In this document: positions 52,599 through 60,990 of the stretch, piece after piece
Layout of the letters: each line of letters starts with the position of its first letter
Numbering within the stretch: the stretch's first letter is position 1
Source: Myceligenerans crystallogenes
Lineage (GTDB): Bacteria; Actinomycetota; Actinomycetes; Actinomycetales; Cellulomonadaceae
Length of the DNA stretch: 64,000 nucleotides
Reading direction: 5' to 3'
Assembly: GCF_039529775.1 (NCBI RefSeq)
Contig: NZ_BAAANL010000009.1
Coordinates: forward strand, 70,913-134,912
Notes under the pieces: model-generated
Seen by the model: only the letters and a program-made list of their open reading frames with translations
Databases searched by the model: none
Told to the model about the DNA's origin: nothing
Program-made: the position numbers and the translations under genes

Positions 52599-54125
52599 TC
52601 AGCTCAGGTCGAGCGACACCGTCACGTACGAGTGCGCGGGCAGGTCCACCTCGAGCCCGCGCTCGTGCGCGCGGACGCCGTCGTGCGCCCGCGGCGCGAC
52701 CGCCGCCGGCGCGTCCGGCGTGTTGTGCGCGTTGGCGGTGCCGGCCGTCAGGACCCGCGCGGAGTGCCCGGCGACGCCGCGGCCGCGCAGGTCCAGCACC
52801 ACCGTGCGGCCGGCCTCCGCGTCGAGGTTCGACAGGGAGATCAGCGCGGCGTCGTCCTTCACGGACGCCGACGCCGACACGAGCGGCAGCTGCGCCCCGG
52901 CGGTCTCGCGCACGGGGACGTCGCGCAGGTGCACGGCCAGCGAGGCGGCGTCCTGGTGGGCGGCGTTCATCGCGAACACGTGGTAGGTCGGCGTCAGCAC
53001 CAGCGCGCCCGACTCCGGGTCCGTCAGGAGCATCGCCTGCAGCACGTTGACCGTCTGGGCGATGTTCGCCATCACCACGCGCCCGGCGTGCGCGTGGAAC
53101 GCGTCGAAGTGCACGGACGCCACGAGCGCGTCGCGCAGGGTGTTCTGCTGGTACAGGAACCCGGGGTTGGTGCCCGGCTCCACGTTCCACCACGTGCCCC
53201 ACTCGTCCACCACCAGGCCGACCTTGCCGTGCGGGTCGTAGCGGTCCATCACCGTGGAGTGCCGCGTCAGCAGCTCGTCCATGCGCCGCGCGGCGACCAT
53301 CGTGGCGTACCACTCGTCGGTGCTGAACTCGGTGGCGCTGCCCTTGTCCGACCAGGTGCCGCTCATCGTGTAGTAGTGGATCGACAGGCCCTGGAACGGC
53401 CCGGGCTTCTCGCCCGGCTCGCGGCTCAGGTCGTCGAACGAGCGCATCAGCGTCTCGGTCCAGTGGTAGTCGTCCGCGTTGGCGCCCGCCGCGATCCGGT
53501 ACAGGTCGTTGCCGCCGTGGTTGCGCGAGTAGGTCGCGTACTGCCGCGCGAGCGACGCGAACTGCTCCGCGCGCAGGTTGCCGCCGCAGCCCCACGCCTC
53601 GTTCCCGAGCCCCCAGAACGGCACCTTCCAGGGCTCGTCACGGCCGTTCGCGCGGCGCAGCGCGGCCATCGGCGAGTCGTCGCCGCGGGTCAGGTACTCG
53701 ACCCAGTCGGACATCTCCTGCACGGTCCCGGAGCCCACGTTCCCCGACACGTACGGGTCCGCGCCCAGCAGCTCGCACAGGTCCATGAACTCGTGCGTGC
53801 CGAAGGAGTTGTCCTCCACGACGTCGCCCCAGTGGGAGTTGACCATGCGCGGGCGCTGGTCCCGCGGGCCGATCCCGTCGCGCCAGTGGTAGTCGTCCGC
53901 GAAGCAGCCGCCGGGCCAGCGCAGGTTCGGGATGCGCAGGTCCTTGAGGGCCTCGACGACGTCGGACCGGATGCCCCGGACGTTCGGCGTGGCCGAGTCC
54001 TCGCCGACCCAGAACCCGCCGTAGATGCACCGGCCCAGGTGCTCGGCGAAGTGGCCGTAGACATGGCGGCTGATGGTGGGGCCGGTCAGGTCGAGGTCGA
54101 CGACGGCGGTGGTGATGGTGCTCAA
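52599..54125 (-). CDS. abfA: Alpha-L-arabinofuranosidase, GH51
   Basis: A 508-aa intracellular enzyme with the GH51 layout: TIM barrel with acid/base Glu176 in GLGNEAWG and nucleophile Glu308 in VDEWGTWW, then a C-terminal beta domain. RHVYGHFAEHLGRCIYGG and LRWPGGCFADDYHW are family hallmarks. It releases arabinose from arabinan or arabinoxylan oligomers. It lies 79 bp downstream of a LacI gene on the same strand and is probably co-transcribed. Confidence 0.96.
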   Translation of the reverse strand: MSTITTAVVDLDLTGPTISRHVYGHFAEHLGRCIYGGFWVGEDSATPNVRGIRSDVVEALKDLRIPNLRWPGGCFADDYHWRDGIGPRDQRPRMVNSHWGDVVEDNSFGTHEFMDLCELLGADPYVSGNVGSGTVQEMSDWVEYLTRGDDSPMAALRRANGRDEPWKVPFWGLGNEAWGCGGNLRAEQFASLARQYATYSRNHGGNDLYRIAAGANADDYHWTETLMRSFDDLSREPGEKPGPFQGLSIHYYTMSGTWSDKGSATEFSTDEWYATMVAARRMDELLTRHSTVMDRYDPHGKVGLVVDEWGTWWNVEPGTNPGFLYQQNTLRDALVASVHFDAFHAHAGRVVMANIAQTVNVLQAMLLTDPESGALVLTPTYHVFAMNAAHQDAASLAVHLRDVPVRETAGAQLPLVSASASVKDDAALISLSNLDAEAGRTVVLDLRGRGVAGHSARVLTAGTANAHNTPDAPAAVAPRAHDGVRAHERGLEVDLPAHSYVTVSLDLS

Positions 54126-54204
54126 CGGGGTGCCTTCCTGCAGGGTGGGTGATCGTCCGGCGCCGGCGCGATCGTGGGACCTGGGGCGGAACGGGGGACG
54201 GGGC

Positions 54205-55215
54205 TCAGCGCGCGGCCCGGGTGGACCCGCGGACCACGAGCCGGACCGGCGCGACGAGGTGCTCGGCCGGGGCGCCGGCGTCGGCCATCCGGCGGTGCAG
54301 CAGGCGCACGGCCTCGCGGGCGACCCCCGGGTGGTTCGGGTCGACGGACGTGATCCCGGGCGGTACGAAGTTCGACACGTCGAGGTCGTCGAAGCCGGCC
54401 AGCTGGACGTCGTCGGGCACGCGCAGGCCGCTCGCGGCGAGCGCGGAGATCGCGCCCAGCGCGATGACGTCGGTGACCGCGAAGACGCCGTCGAACGGCA
54501 GGCCGGAGGCGATGACCTCGCCGAGCGCGTCGCGCGCGCCGGCCGAGGAGTAGTTGGCGACGGGCACCACGTAGCGGTCGTCCACGGGCAGGCCCGCCTC
54601 GCGGTGCGCCGTCTCCCAGCCCGCCCGCCGGTCGGTGGTCATCATGTGCGTGGTCTCCAGCGCGCCGCCCAGCACCAGGATCCGCCGGGAGCCGCCCGCG
54701 ATCATGTGGGCCGTCGCCAGCCGGGCGCCCTCCTCGTTGGCGAGGCGCACGTGGTCGAACCGGCCGGGCACGTCGCGCTCCCCGAGGAGCACCACGGGCT
54801 TCGTGGTGCGCACGCGGTCGAGCTGCTCCGGTTCGAGCGCGGCGACCGAGAGCAGCACGCCGTCGTACAGGTGCAGGCGCGCGACCCCCAGCGACGCGAT
54901 CTCCTGCTCCGGGCGCGCGGCCGTGCGCTCCAGCACCAGGTGCCGGCCCTCCGCCTCGACGAGGGGCGCGATCTCGTCGGCCACCTCGCCGAAGTAGTCG
55001 TGGAAGCTCGGTACCACGAGCGCCACCGTGTCGGTCCGCCCCGCGCGCAGGTGCCGGGCCGTGAGGTTCACCTCGAAGCCCAGCGCCTCGACCGCTGCCA
55101 GCACCCGGGCGCGCGTGGGCGCACCCACGGGGCGCCGTTCGCTCAGCACGTTCGAGACCGTCATCACCGAGACACCCGCCTCGCGGGCGACGTCGGACAT
55201 CGTCACCATCGGCAT
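54205..55215 (-). CDS. LacI-family regulator of arabinofuranosidase and second importer
   Basis: A 336-aa LacI protein with VTMSDVAREAGVSVMTVSNVLSE at the N-terminus and a sensor domain. ATG 55209 (MVTMSDV) is an equally good start. It is divergent from the importer operon; the near-palindromes at 55296 and 55378 lie between them. Similar sites occur upstream of the GH39 operon and the CE12 gene, so it may run a regulon for pectin/hemicellulose side chains. Confidence 0.92.
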   Translation of the reverse strand: MPMVTMSDVAREAGVSVMTVSNVLSERRPVGAPTRARVLAAVEALGFEVNLTARHLRAGRTDTVALVVPSFHDYFGEVADEIAPLVEAEGRHLVLERTAARPEQEIASLGVARLHLYDGVLLSVAALEPEQLDRVRTTKPVVLLGERDVPGRFDHVRLANEEGARLATAHMIAGGSRRILVLGGALETTHMMTTDRRAGWETAHREAGLPVDDRYVVPVANYSSAGARDALGEVIASGLPFDGVFAVTDVIALGAISALAASGLRVPDDVQLAGFDDLDVSNFVPPGITSVDPNHPGVAREAVRLLHRRMADAGAPAEHLVAPVRLVVRGSTRAAR

Positions 55216-55295
55216 CCTCCTGCGGGCATTCTGCCAGTTGCGCGGTCGGCGCGGAGCGCGCGACCAGGCAGTCGAAGAGCTGCCGAGGCCTCGAC

Positions 55296-55307
55296 TATAT
55301 CGTTATA
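55296..55307. promoter_or_regulatory. LacI operator candidate TATATCGTTATA
   Basis: A 12-bp near-palindrome (5 of 6 pairs) immediately upstream of a TTGACA -35 element at 55316-55321. It lies 81 bp before the LacI start on the opposite side, well placed for both directions. Confidence 0.5.
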
Positions 55308-55315
55308 CGCAAGGG

Positions 55316-55345
55316 TTGACACGCTTCGAACGGCCCACTTACGCT
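55316..55345 (+). promoter_or_regulatory. Promoter of the second importer, TTGACA / TACGCT
   Basis: A consensus -35 TTGACA (55316-55321) and a -10 TACGCT (55340-55345) are separated by 18 bp. The leader to the GTG start is then about 65 nt. Confidence 0.5.
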
Positions 55346-55377
55346 CCGATGCCACGGCCCTCATCGATGGTTGAGGG

Positions 55378-55389
55378 GAAATCGTTTTC
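55378..55389. promoter_or_regulatory. Second LacI operator candidate GAAATCGTTTTC
   Basis: A near-palindrome (5 of 6 pairs) with the same ATCGTT core as the site at 55296. The centres are 82 bp apart, about eight helical turns, which would allow looping over the promoter. Confidence 0.4.
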
Positions 55390-55414
55390 GTTTGACCTCA
55401 ACGGAGAGGGAATC

Positions 55415-57130
55415 GTGAGAACCGCACGCAAGAACAAGAAGTGGTCAACACTGGTCCTGGCCGCAGTCGTGTCAGTGGGACTTGTCGGTTGCACCAGTCC
55501 ATCCGAGGAGGTCGCTCCGGAGGATGTCGTCATCCCCGAGGGCGACCTCGCGGACCAGTCGGGAACGCTGACCCCCAGCAACCCCACGACGCTCACGACG
55601 TGGATCACGTCCGCCCAGCAGGCCCCGGCCCCCGACAACAAGATCACCAAGCTGCTCGAGGAGCAGCTGGGCGTGACCCTGGAGTACGAGATCGTCGCTC
55701 CGGACAACGTCGACCAGAAGATCGGTGTCATGCTCGCGGGCGGCGAGTTCCCCGACCTCGTCGGCACCACCGACCTGAAGATGCGTCTCCTGGAGGGCGG
55801 CGCCCTGCTGCCCCTGGACGAGATGCTGGCCACCGGGGACTACCCCAACATCTCCACGCACGTCGAGGACGACATCAAGAAGATGAGCTACGCCGGCTCC
55901 GAGGTGGACCCGGGCCTGTACATCATCCCGAACTACAACCGCTTCTACGGCGAGGTCACGGGCGGCACCTACTACGGTCCCGCGTTCTGGATCCAGAAGC
56001 GCGTGCTCGAGGACGCCGGCTACCCGGACCTCGAGAACATGACGATCGAGCGCTACTTCGAGCTCATCGAGAACTTCAAGGAGAAGAACCCGGAGACCGA
56101 CGGCGCCCCGACCGTCGGGTTCGAGCTCCTGGCGTCGACGGGCCGTGAGTGGGGCATGACCAACCCGCCGGCACTGCTGGCAGGCTCCCCGAACAACGGT
56201 GGTGTGATCGTCGACGAGGCCGGCACCGCGGAGATCTACGCCGACAAGGACATCGCGAAGGACTTCTACGAGGTCCTCAACGAGAAGTACGACGAGGGTC
56301 TCGTCGACCCCGAGTCCTTCACCCTGACGTTCGACCAGTACACCGCGAAGCTGGCCACCGGCGCCGTCCTCGGCATGCACGACCAGGGCTGGAACTTCGG
56401 GACCGCCACCGACTCGCTGCGGAGCGCCGGCAAGGACGAGTACACCTACGTGCCCCTCATGCCGGTCTACGAGGGCGCGGAGCCCTGGTACGCCGACCGC
56501 GACGTCATGAACACCAACCAGGGGTTCGGCATCTCCTACTCCAGCGAGCAGCCGGAGAAGGCCCTGAAGTTCATCGACCTCATGCTCAGCGAGCCCTGGC
56601 AGAAGACGCTCTCCTGGGGCATCGAGGGCGAGGACTACGAGGTCGGCGAGGACGGCCTCTTCTACCGGACGGACGAGCAGCGGACCAACTCCCGTGACCT
56701 CACCTGGCGCGCTTCCAACCGCCTCGAGGCGCTGCTCGACATGCTGCCCAAGCACCAGGGGCAGTTCTCCGACGGCAACGCCTTCGGCCCCGACGACCAG
56801 CCCATCGAGTTCTTCGAGACGCTGACCGACTACGACCGTGGCTTCATCGAGAAGTACGACAGGCAGACCTGGCGCCAGTTCGTGAACGAGCCGCCGGAGA
56901 ACCCCAAGTACTACCCGGCGTGGAACATCGGGCTCGAGGCCGACGCCACCCAGGTCAACCAGCAGCTGACCGACGCCAACGTGCAGCACCTGCCCAAGGT
57001 CATCGCCGGTGACCCCGCCGATTTCGAGGCGAACTGGCAGAGCTACCTCGACGCCATCGGCAGCATCGACGTCAAGGTCTACGAGGACGCCATCAACGCC
57101 GGCATCCAGGACCGTCTGGCCAACTGGTAA
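55415..57130 (+). CDS. Extracellular solute-binding lipoprotein (LplA/LipO type)
   Basis: A 571-aa lipoprotein from GTG 55415, five bases after GGAGAGGG. Lipobox LVGC gives Cys26. The long form, with PNYNRFYGEVTGGTYYGPAF and NQGFGISYSSEQPEKAL, is that of binding proteins partnered by LplB/YtcP permeases, which take up oligosaccharides from pectin and other plant glycans. It is the first gene of a four-gene operon that ends in a YesL-like gene. Confidence 0.9.
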   Translation: MRTARKNKKWSTLVLAAVVSVGLVGCTSPSEEVAPEDVVIPEGDLADQSGTLTPSNPTTLTTWITSAQQAPAPDNKITKLLEEQLGVTLEYEIVAPDNVDQKIGVMLAGGEFPDLVGTTDLKMRLLEGGALLPLDEMLATGDYPNISTHVEDDIKKMSYAGSEVDPGLYIIPNYNRFYGEVTGGTYYGPAFWIQKRVLEDAGYPDLENMTIERYFELIENFKEKNPETDGAPTVGFELLASTGREWGMTNPPALLAGSPNNGGVIVDEAGTAEIYADKDIAKDFYEVLNEKYDEGLVDPESFTLTFDQYTAKLATGAVLGMHDQGWNFGTATDSLRSAGKDEYTYVPLMPVYEGAEPWYADRDVMNTNQGFGISYSSEQPEKALKFIDLMLSEPWQKTLSWGIEGEDYEVGEDGLFYRTDEQRTNSRDLTWRASNRLEALLDMLPKHQGQFSDGNAFGPDDQPIEFFETLTDYDRGFIEKYDRQTWRQFVNEPPENPKYYPAWNIGLEADATQVNQQLTDANVQHLPKVIAGDPADFEANWQSYLDAIGSIDVKVYEDAINAGIQDRLANW

Positions 57131-57151
57131 GCAGTCCGCGAGCAATCGTGG

Positions 57152-57179
57152 TGGGGGCACGCGCCGGCGCGTGCCCCCA
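57152..57179. terminator. 28-bp palindromic hairpin between binding protein and permease
   Basis: A perfect palindrome centred between 57165 and 57166, 21 bp after the binding-protein stop. In such operons a hairpin here protects or partly ends the first message so that binding protein is made in excess over permease. Confidence 0.65.
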
Positions 57180-57232
57180 TCACGGCTCGTTCTTTCTCAC
57201 CACCCACTGCTTCTGACGACGAGGTTGGACAG

Positions 57233-58285
57233 ATGACTGACGCCACGGTCGGCACCCTTGCCACCGCGACCGGGCTCGAACCGGATCCCGGACCCGCGGG
57301 CGGCTCGCGTGCCCCGAACCGCAGAGCGCGGAAGACCGCAGCGAAGGATCCCCGGCGCGCGATCACCTGGGACAGGGTCTGGGCGCAGCGAGCTCTGCTC
57401 GCGATGGCCGTCCCGCTGCTGCTGTACCAGATCCTGTTCAAGTACGTCCCGGCCTACGGCTGGGCGATCGCCTTCCAGGACTACAAGCCGGGGCGCGGCA
57501 GCGTCTGGACCCAGGAGTGGGTCGGCCTCGAGAACTTCGTCAACCTGTTCACCGGTGTCAACGGCGAACGGTTCGGCCGGGTCGTGGTCAACACGCTCGG
57601 ACAGTCGATCCTGTCCCTGGTCGTCGGGACCCTCGGGGCCATCGTGCTGGCGCTGCTCCTGAACGAGGTCAAGAACCTGCCGTTCAAGCGGGTCATCCAG
57701 AACATCACCTACATGCCGCACTTCCTCAGCTGGGTGATCGTGGCGAGCCTGGCGTCGGTGGCGCTGTCGCTGCCCTCGTCCGGCGGGTTCATCAACCAGG
57801 CCCTCATGAGCCTGAACCTCGTCAGCGAACCGGTCCTGTTCCTGACCGAGCCGAACTACTTCTGGGGGATCGTCGCCGGGACCAACCTGTGGAAGGAACT
57901 GGGCTGGAACACGATCCTCTACCTGGCGGCGATCACCGCCATCGACCCGACCCTCTACGAGGCCGCCGAGGTCGACGGGGCGGGCCGCTACCGCAAGATG
58001 TTCAGCATCACGCTCCCGGGGATCATGCCCACGATCGTCGTGCTGCTCATCATCAACAGCGGCTGGATCCTTTCCACGAACTTCGAGCTGCCGTACTTCC
58101 TCGGCAACGGCCTGGTGTCCGAGAGCGCGGAGACCATCGACGTCTTCGTGCTGCGGTACGGCTACGAGCTGGGCAACTACAGCCTCGCCGTCGTGGCGGG
58201 CATCTTCAAGACCATCGTCGCCGTCATTCTGGTCGGCTCGGCGAACCTGGCGGCCAGGCGCCTCAACCAAGAGACGCTGGTCTAG
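57233..58285 (+). CDS. ABC transporter permease, LplB family
   Basis: A 350-aa protein with six membrane helices after a ~50-residue cytoplasmic start. Family traits are YVPAYGWAIAFQDYKPGRG and the EAA loop LYEAAEVDGAGRYRKMFSITLPG. It works with the next product as the channel for the binding protein at 55415. Confidence 0.92.
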   Translation: MTDATVGTLATATGLEPDPGPAGGSRAPNRRARKTAAKDPRRAITWDRVWAQRALLAMAVPLLLYQILFKYVPAYGWAIAFQDYKPGRGSVWTQEWVGLENFVNLFTGVNGERFGRVVVNTLGQSILSLVVGTLGAIVLALLLNEVKNLPFKRVIQNITYMPHFLSWVIVASLASVALSLPSSGGFINQALMSLNLVSEPVLFLTEPNYFWGIVAGTNLWKELGWNTILYLAAITAIDPTLYEAAEVDGAGRYRKMFSITLPGIMPTIVVLLIINSGWILSTNFELPYFLGNGLVSESAETIDVFVLRYGYELGNYSLAVVAGIFKTIVAVILVGSANLAARRLNQETLV

Positions 58286-58294
58286 GAGGACCTC

Positions 58295-59257
58295 ATGTCA
58301 AGCACACTTGTCGCGAAGCCCCTGACGGGGCACGCACCGCGAGCCAGGTCGCGCCGCCGGCGGTGGACGGCCGAGCGGATCATCTTCACGACGCTCAACA
58401 CGTCCTTCCTCGTGCTCCTCTCGGTGCTCATGGTCTACCCGCTGCTCAACACGCTCGCCGTCTCGTTCAACGACGGGATGGACGCGGTCCGTGGCGGGAT
58501 CGGCATCTGGCCGCGGGTGTTCTCGCTGCAGAACTACGAGGTCGTGTTCAACATGAACACGATCTATCAGGCCTTTTTCATGAGTGTCCTGAAGACGGTC
58601 GTGGTGGTGGTGACGAACCTGTTCTTCACCTCGATGCTCGCCTACGCGCTCAGCCGCAACGAGTTCATCTTCCGCCGTCCGATCACCCTGATCTTCGTGC
58701 TGACGATGTACTTCGACGCCGGGCTGATCCCCAACTACCTGCTCATCAAGGACCTGGGGCTGCTGAACTCCTTCCACGCCTACTGGGTGCCGACGATCAT
58801 CAGCGCCTTCAACCTGATCCTGCTGCGCACGTACATGAAGTCGATCCCCGAGGAGGTCATCGAGTCGGCGCGGATCGACGGCGCGGGCGAGTTCCGCACG
58901 TGGTGGCAGATCGTCATGCCGCTGTGCAAGCCCACGCTGGCCGTCATCGGCCTGTTCGTGGCCGTGGGCAGCTGGAACGCCTGGCTGGACACGCTGTTGT
59001 ACAACTCGGGCGAGCAGTGGCTCTCCACCCTGCAGTACGAACTGCAGAAGCTGCTGTCGAGCTCGATGAACGCCGGCGTGAACTCCGGGGGCGTCGCGGG
59101 CAATGCCGCCACCGTGGCGGCGGGCGGGCAGGTCACGACCCCGATCGCGCTGCGGTCGGCGATCACCGTCGTGGCGGCCGTCCCCATCCTGTTCGTGTAC
59201 CCGTTCCTGCAGAAGCACTTCGTGTCCGGTCTCATGATCGGCTCCGTGAAGGGCTGA
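58295..59257 (+). CDS. ABC transporter permease, YtcP/LplC family
   Basis: A 320-aa permease starting 9 bp after the previous stop, with AGGAGG before it. The YtcP-type pattern (VYPLLNTLAVSFNDG, ESARIDGAGEFRTWWQIVMP, ending in GSVKG) is clear. The extra loop near residues 235-275 (Gly/Ala-rich) lies before the last helix, as in the family. Confidence 0.92.
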   Translation: MSSTLVAKPLTGHAPRARSRRRRWTAERIIFTTLNTSFLVLLSVLMVYPLLNTLAVSFNDGMDAVRGGIGIWPRVFSLQNYEVVFNMNTIYQAFFMSVLKTVVVVVTNLFFTSMLAYALSRNEFIFRRPITLIFVLTMYFDAGLIPNYLLIKDLGLLNSFHAYWVPTIISAFNLILLRTYMKSIPEEVIESARIDGAGEFRTWWQIVMPLCKPTLAVIGLFVAVGSWNAWLDTLLYNSGEQWLSTLQYELQKLLSSSMNAGVNSGGVAGNAATVAAGGQVTTPIALRSAITVVAAVPILFVYPFLQKHFVSGLMIGSVKG

Positions 59258-59360
59258 CGGCGTCAGGATCCGCGACCCTGCGCATCGAGAGGCAACGACC
59301 ATCTTCCGTTTCAATCCCGCGTCGCGACTGTGGCGCATCCTGGACACACTCGGCTCCGTC

Positions 59361-59918
59361 GTGGTGATCAACCTGCTGTGGCTCGCGAGCCTTGCCCTGG
59401 TCGTGACGGCGGGAGCGGGAACGGCGGTCGCCTACGAGCTGTGCCGCCGGTACGTCCTGGGCAAGGACGCGGGCCTCTGGACCGTCGCCACGAAGGCCTG
59501 GCGGCAGAGCTGGAGGCAGGCGACCCTCATCGGGCTGCTGGCCGTGCCCGTCGCGGCGGTCGGCATCCTCACGGTCTCCTACCTGCCCACCCTCGGACCG
59601 GCCGAGGTCCTGGTGCCGCTCCTTGTCGTCGGGCTGTTCCTCGTCCTGCTGTTCTTCTGGTGCCTCCCCCTCTCGGCCCGCTTCACGAACCCCGTCTGGC
59701 GCCAGGTGCGCAACGGGTTCACGCTGGGGCTGACGACGCCGAGCCTGACGTTCCTGCTCGGGATCGCCGTGGCCCTCGGGGGTGTCGCCGTGTGGAACTT
59801 CATGCCGGCGGTGTTCGTGGTGCCCGGCCTGATCCTCCTGTGGTGGTGCTACCTGCTCGAGCGGTTCTTCGTCGCCCGGGAGTACGTGCGGCCCGAGCCC
59901 GCGGAGGCGGAGTCCTGA
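59361..59918 (+). CDS. YesL-like (DUF624) membrane protein
   Basis: A membrane protein with NLLWLASLALVVTAGAGTAVAYELCRR and three further helices, as in YesL. YesL genes travel with LplB/YtcP importers for pectin oligomers; the role may be in transporter function. At 59361 (GTG) the protein is 185 aa and lacks the usual first ~20 residues. The frame is open upstream, and a fitting N-terminus (IFRFNPASRLWRILDTLGS) begins at ATC 59301 with GAGAGG eight bases before it, so an unusual ATC start may be used. Confidence 0.75.
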   Translation: MVINLLWLASLALVVTAGAGTAVAYELCRRYVLGKDAGLWTVATKAWRQSWRQATLIGLLAVPVAAVGILTVSYLPTLGPAEVLVPLLVVGLFLVLLFFWCLPLSARFTNPVWRQVRNGFTLGLTTPSLTFLLGIAVALGGVAVWNFMPAVFVVPGLILLWWCYLLERFFVAREYVRPEPAEAES

Positions 59919-59943
59919 CCTGAGGCAGGCGGTCCGCGCGTGC

Positions 59944-59982
59944 GGCCCGCCCGGTCACCGTCCGACGGCGTCCGGGCGGGCC
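59944..59982. terminator. Hairpin between YesL-like and esterase genes
   Basis: 11-bp arms GGCCCGCCCGG (59944-59954) and CCGGGCGGGCC (59972-59982) with a 17-nt loop separate two convergent operons. Confidence 0.6.
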
Positions 59983-59991
59983 TCGCCTCGT

Positions 59992-60990
59992 CTACCGGCC
60001 GATCAGGCGGTCGGCCAGTGCCTGCATCGTGGCCCGCGCCGCGGGCAGGCCGACGACGTCCAGGTGCCCGTGCGGGACGCCCGCGCACAGCCGTTCCTCG
60101 ACCTCCACCCCGGCGGCGCGCAGCTGCCGGGCGAACTCCTCGCCGCTGGCGCGGAGCACGTCGAACTCGTCGTTCTCCAGGTAGGTCGGCGGGAACCCGG
60201 ACAGGTCCTCCGCGAGCCCGGCGTAGGCGTACCGCGTGGGCGTGCCGTTGCCCAGGTAGGCGCGGTCGATGACGTCCCGCATGCCGGGCGGGAAGAGCAA
60301 CGCGGGCGGGGTCGCCGCGACGGCATCCGCCAGCTCCGCGGACGGCTCCGGCAGCACGCCGTGCAGCACCGGGTAGACGAGAAACGCCTGCCACGGCGCC
60401 CGGCCCTCCTCCGCGAGGCGGAGCGTCACCCCGGCCGCGAGGCAGCCGCCGGCGCTCGCCCCGCCGATCGCGAGGCGGGCCGGGTCGATGCCCAGGCCCG
60501 CCGCGCCGTCCCGGACGGCCGCGAACGCGGCGAGGCAGTCGTCGTGCGGCACGGGGAAACGGATCCCGGCCGCGCCGGCCGTGCCGTCGCCCGGCTCGCC
60601 GCCGAACTCCGGCGGCAGGGTGCACAGCCGGTAGTCGACCGAGACGACGACGACCCCGCCGCGCCCGGCGACGCCACGCGCGGTCGCGTCCGCCTCGGCC
60701 ATGTCGAGGTCGCCGAACAGGAACGCGCCGCCGTGCAGCCACACCAGGCCGGGGCGCCCGCCCGGCGGCGCCGGGGTCCGCGGCGTGTAGACGCGGACCG
60801 GGACCGGGCCGTGCGGCCCGGGCACCGCGCGGTCCGTGACGTCGAGGTCCCACTCCTCCGCGGGGCCCGCCGGCGCCTTCCACCGCGCCTCGAGGTCCGG
60901 CGGGATGTCGCCGTAGGCCGCCCGGCCCTCCACGAGGTGCCGGCGCGTCTCCAGCTCCGGGACGAACGGCCGGTGCACCGCCCCGCTCAC
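59992..60990 (-). CDS. Alpha/beta-hydrolase esterase of the HSL family
   Basis: A 332-aa enzyme from GTG 60990, which overlaps the GH39 stop by 4 bp. The oxyanion motif HGGAF (86-90) and nucleophile Ser179 in GGASAGG identify the hormone-sensitive-lipase group; YLENDEFDVL and PHGHLD give the acid and histidine. No signal peptide. Coupled to a beta-xylosidase, it may remove acyl groups from imported xylo-oligosaccharides. The longer frame to 61176 is antisense read-through and was not used. Confidence 0.88.
   Translation of the reverse strand: MSGAVHRPFVPELETRRHLVEGRAAYGDIPPDLEARWKAPAGPAEEWDLDVTDRAVPGPHGPVPVRVYTPRTPAPPGGRPGLVWLHGGAFLFGDLDMAEADATARGVAGRGGVVVVSVDYRLCTLPPEFGGEPGDGTAGAAGIRFPVPHDDCLAAFAAVRDGAAGLGIDPARLAIGGASAGGCLAAGVTLRLAEEGRAPWQAFLVYPVLHGVLPEPSAELADAVAATPPALLFPPGMRDVIDRAYLGNGTPTRYAYAGLAEDLSGFPPTYLENDEFDVLRASGEEFARQLRAAGVEVEERLCAGVPHGHLDVVGLPAARATMQALADRLIGR

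Noticed and set aside
52524..54152. A 542-aa + strand frame opposite the GH51 gene
   Set aside because: Shadow of the arabinofuranosidase gene; Arg/Val/His-rich with no domain and no start signal.
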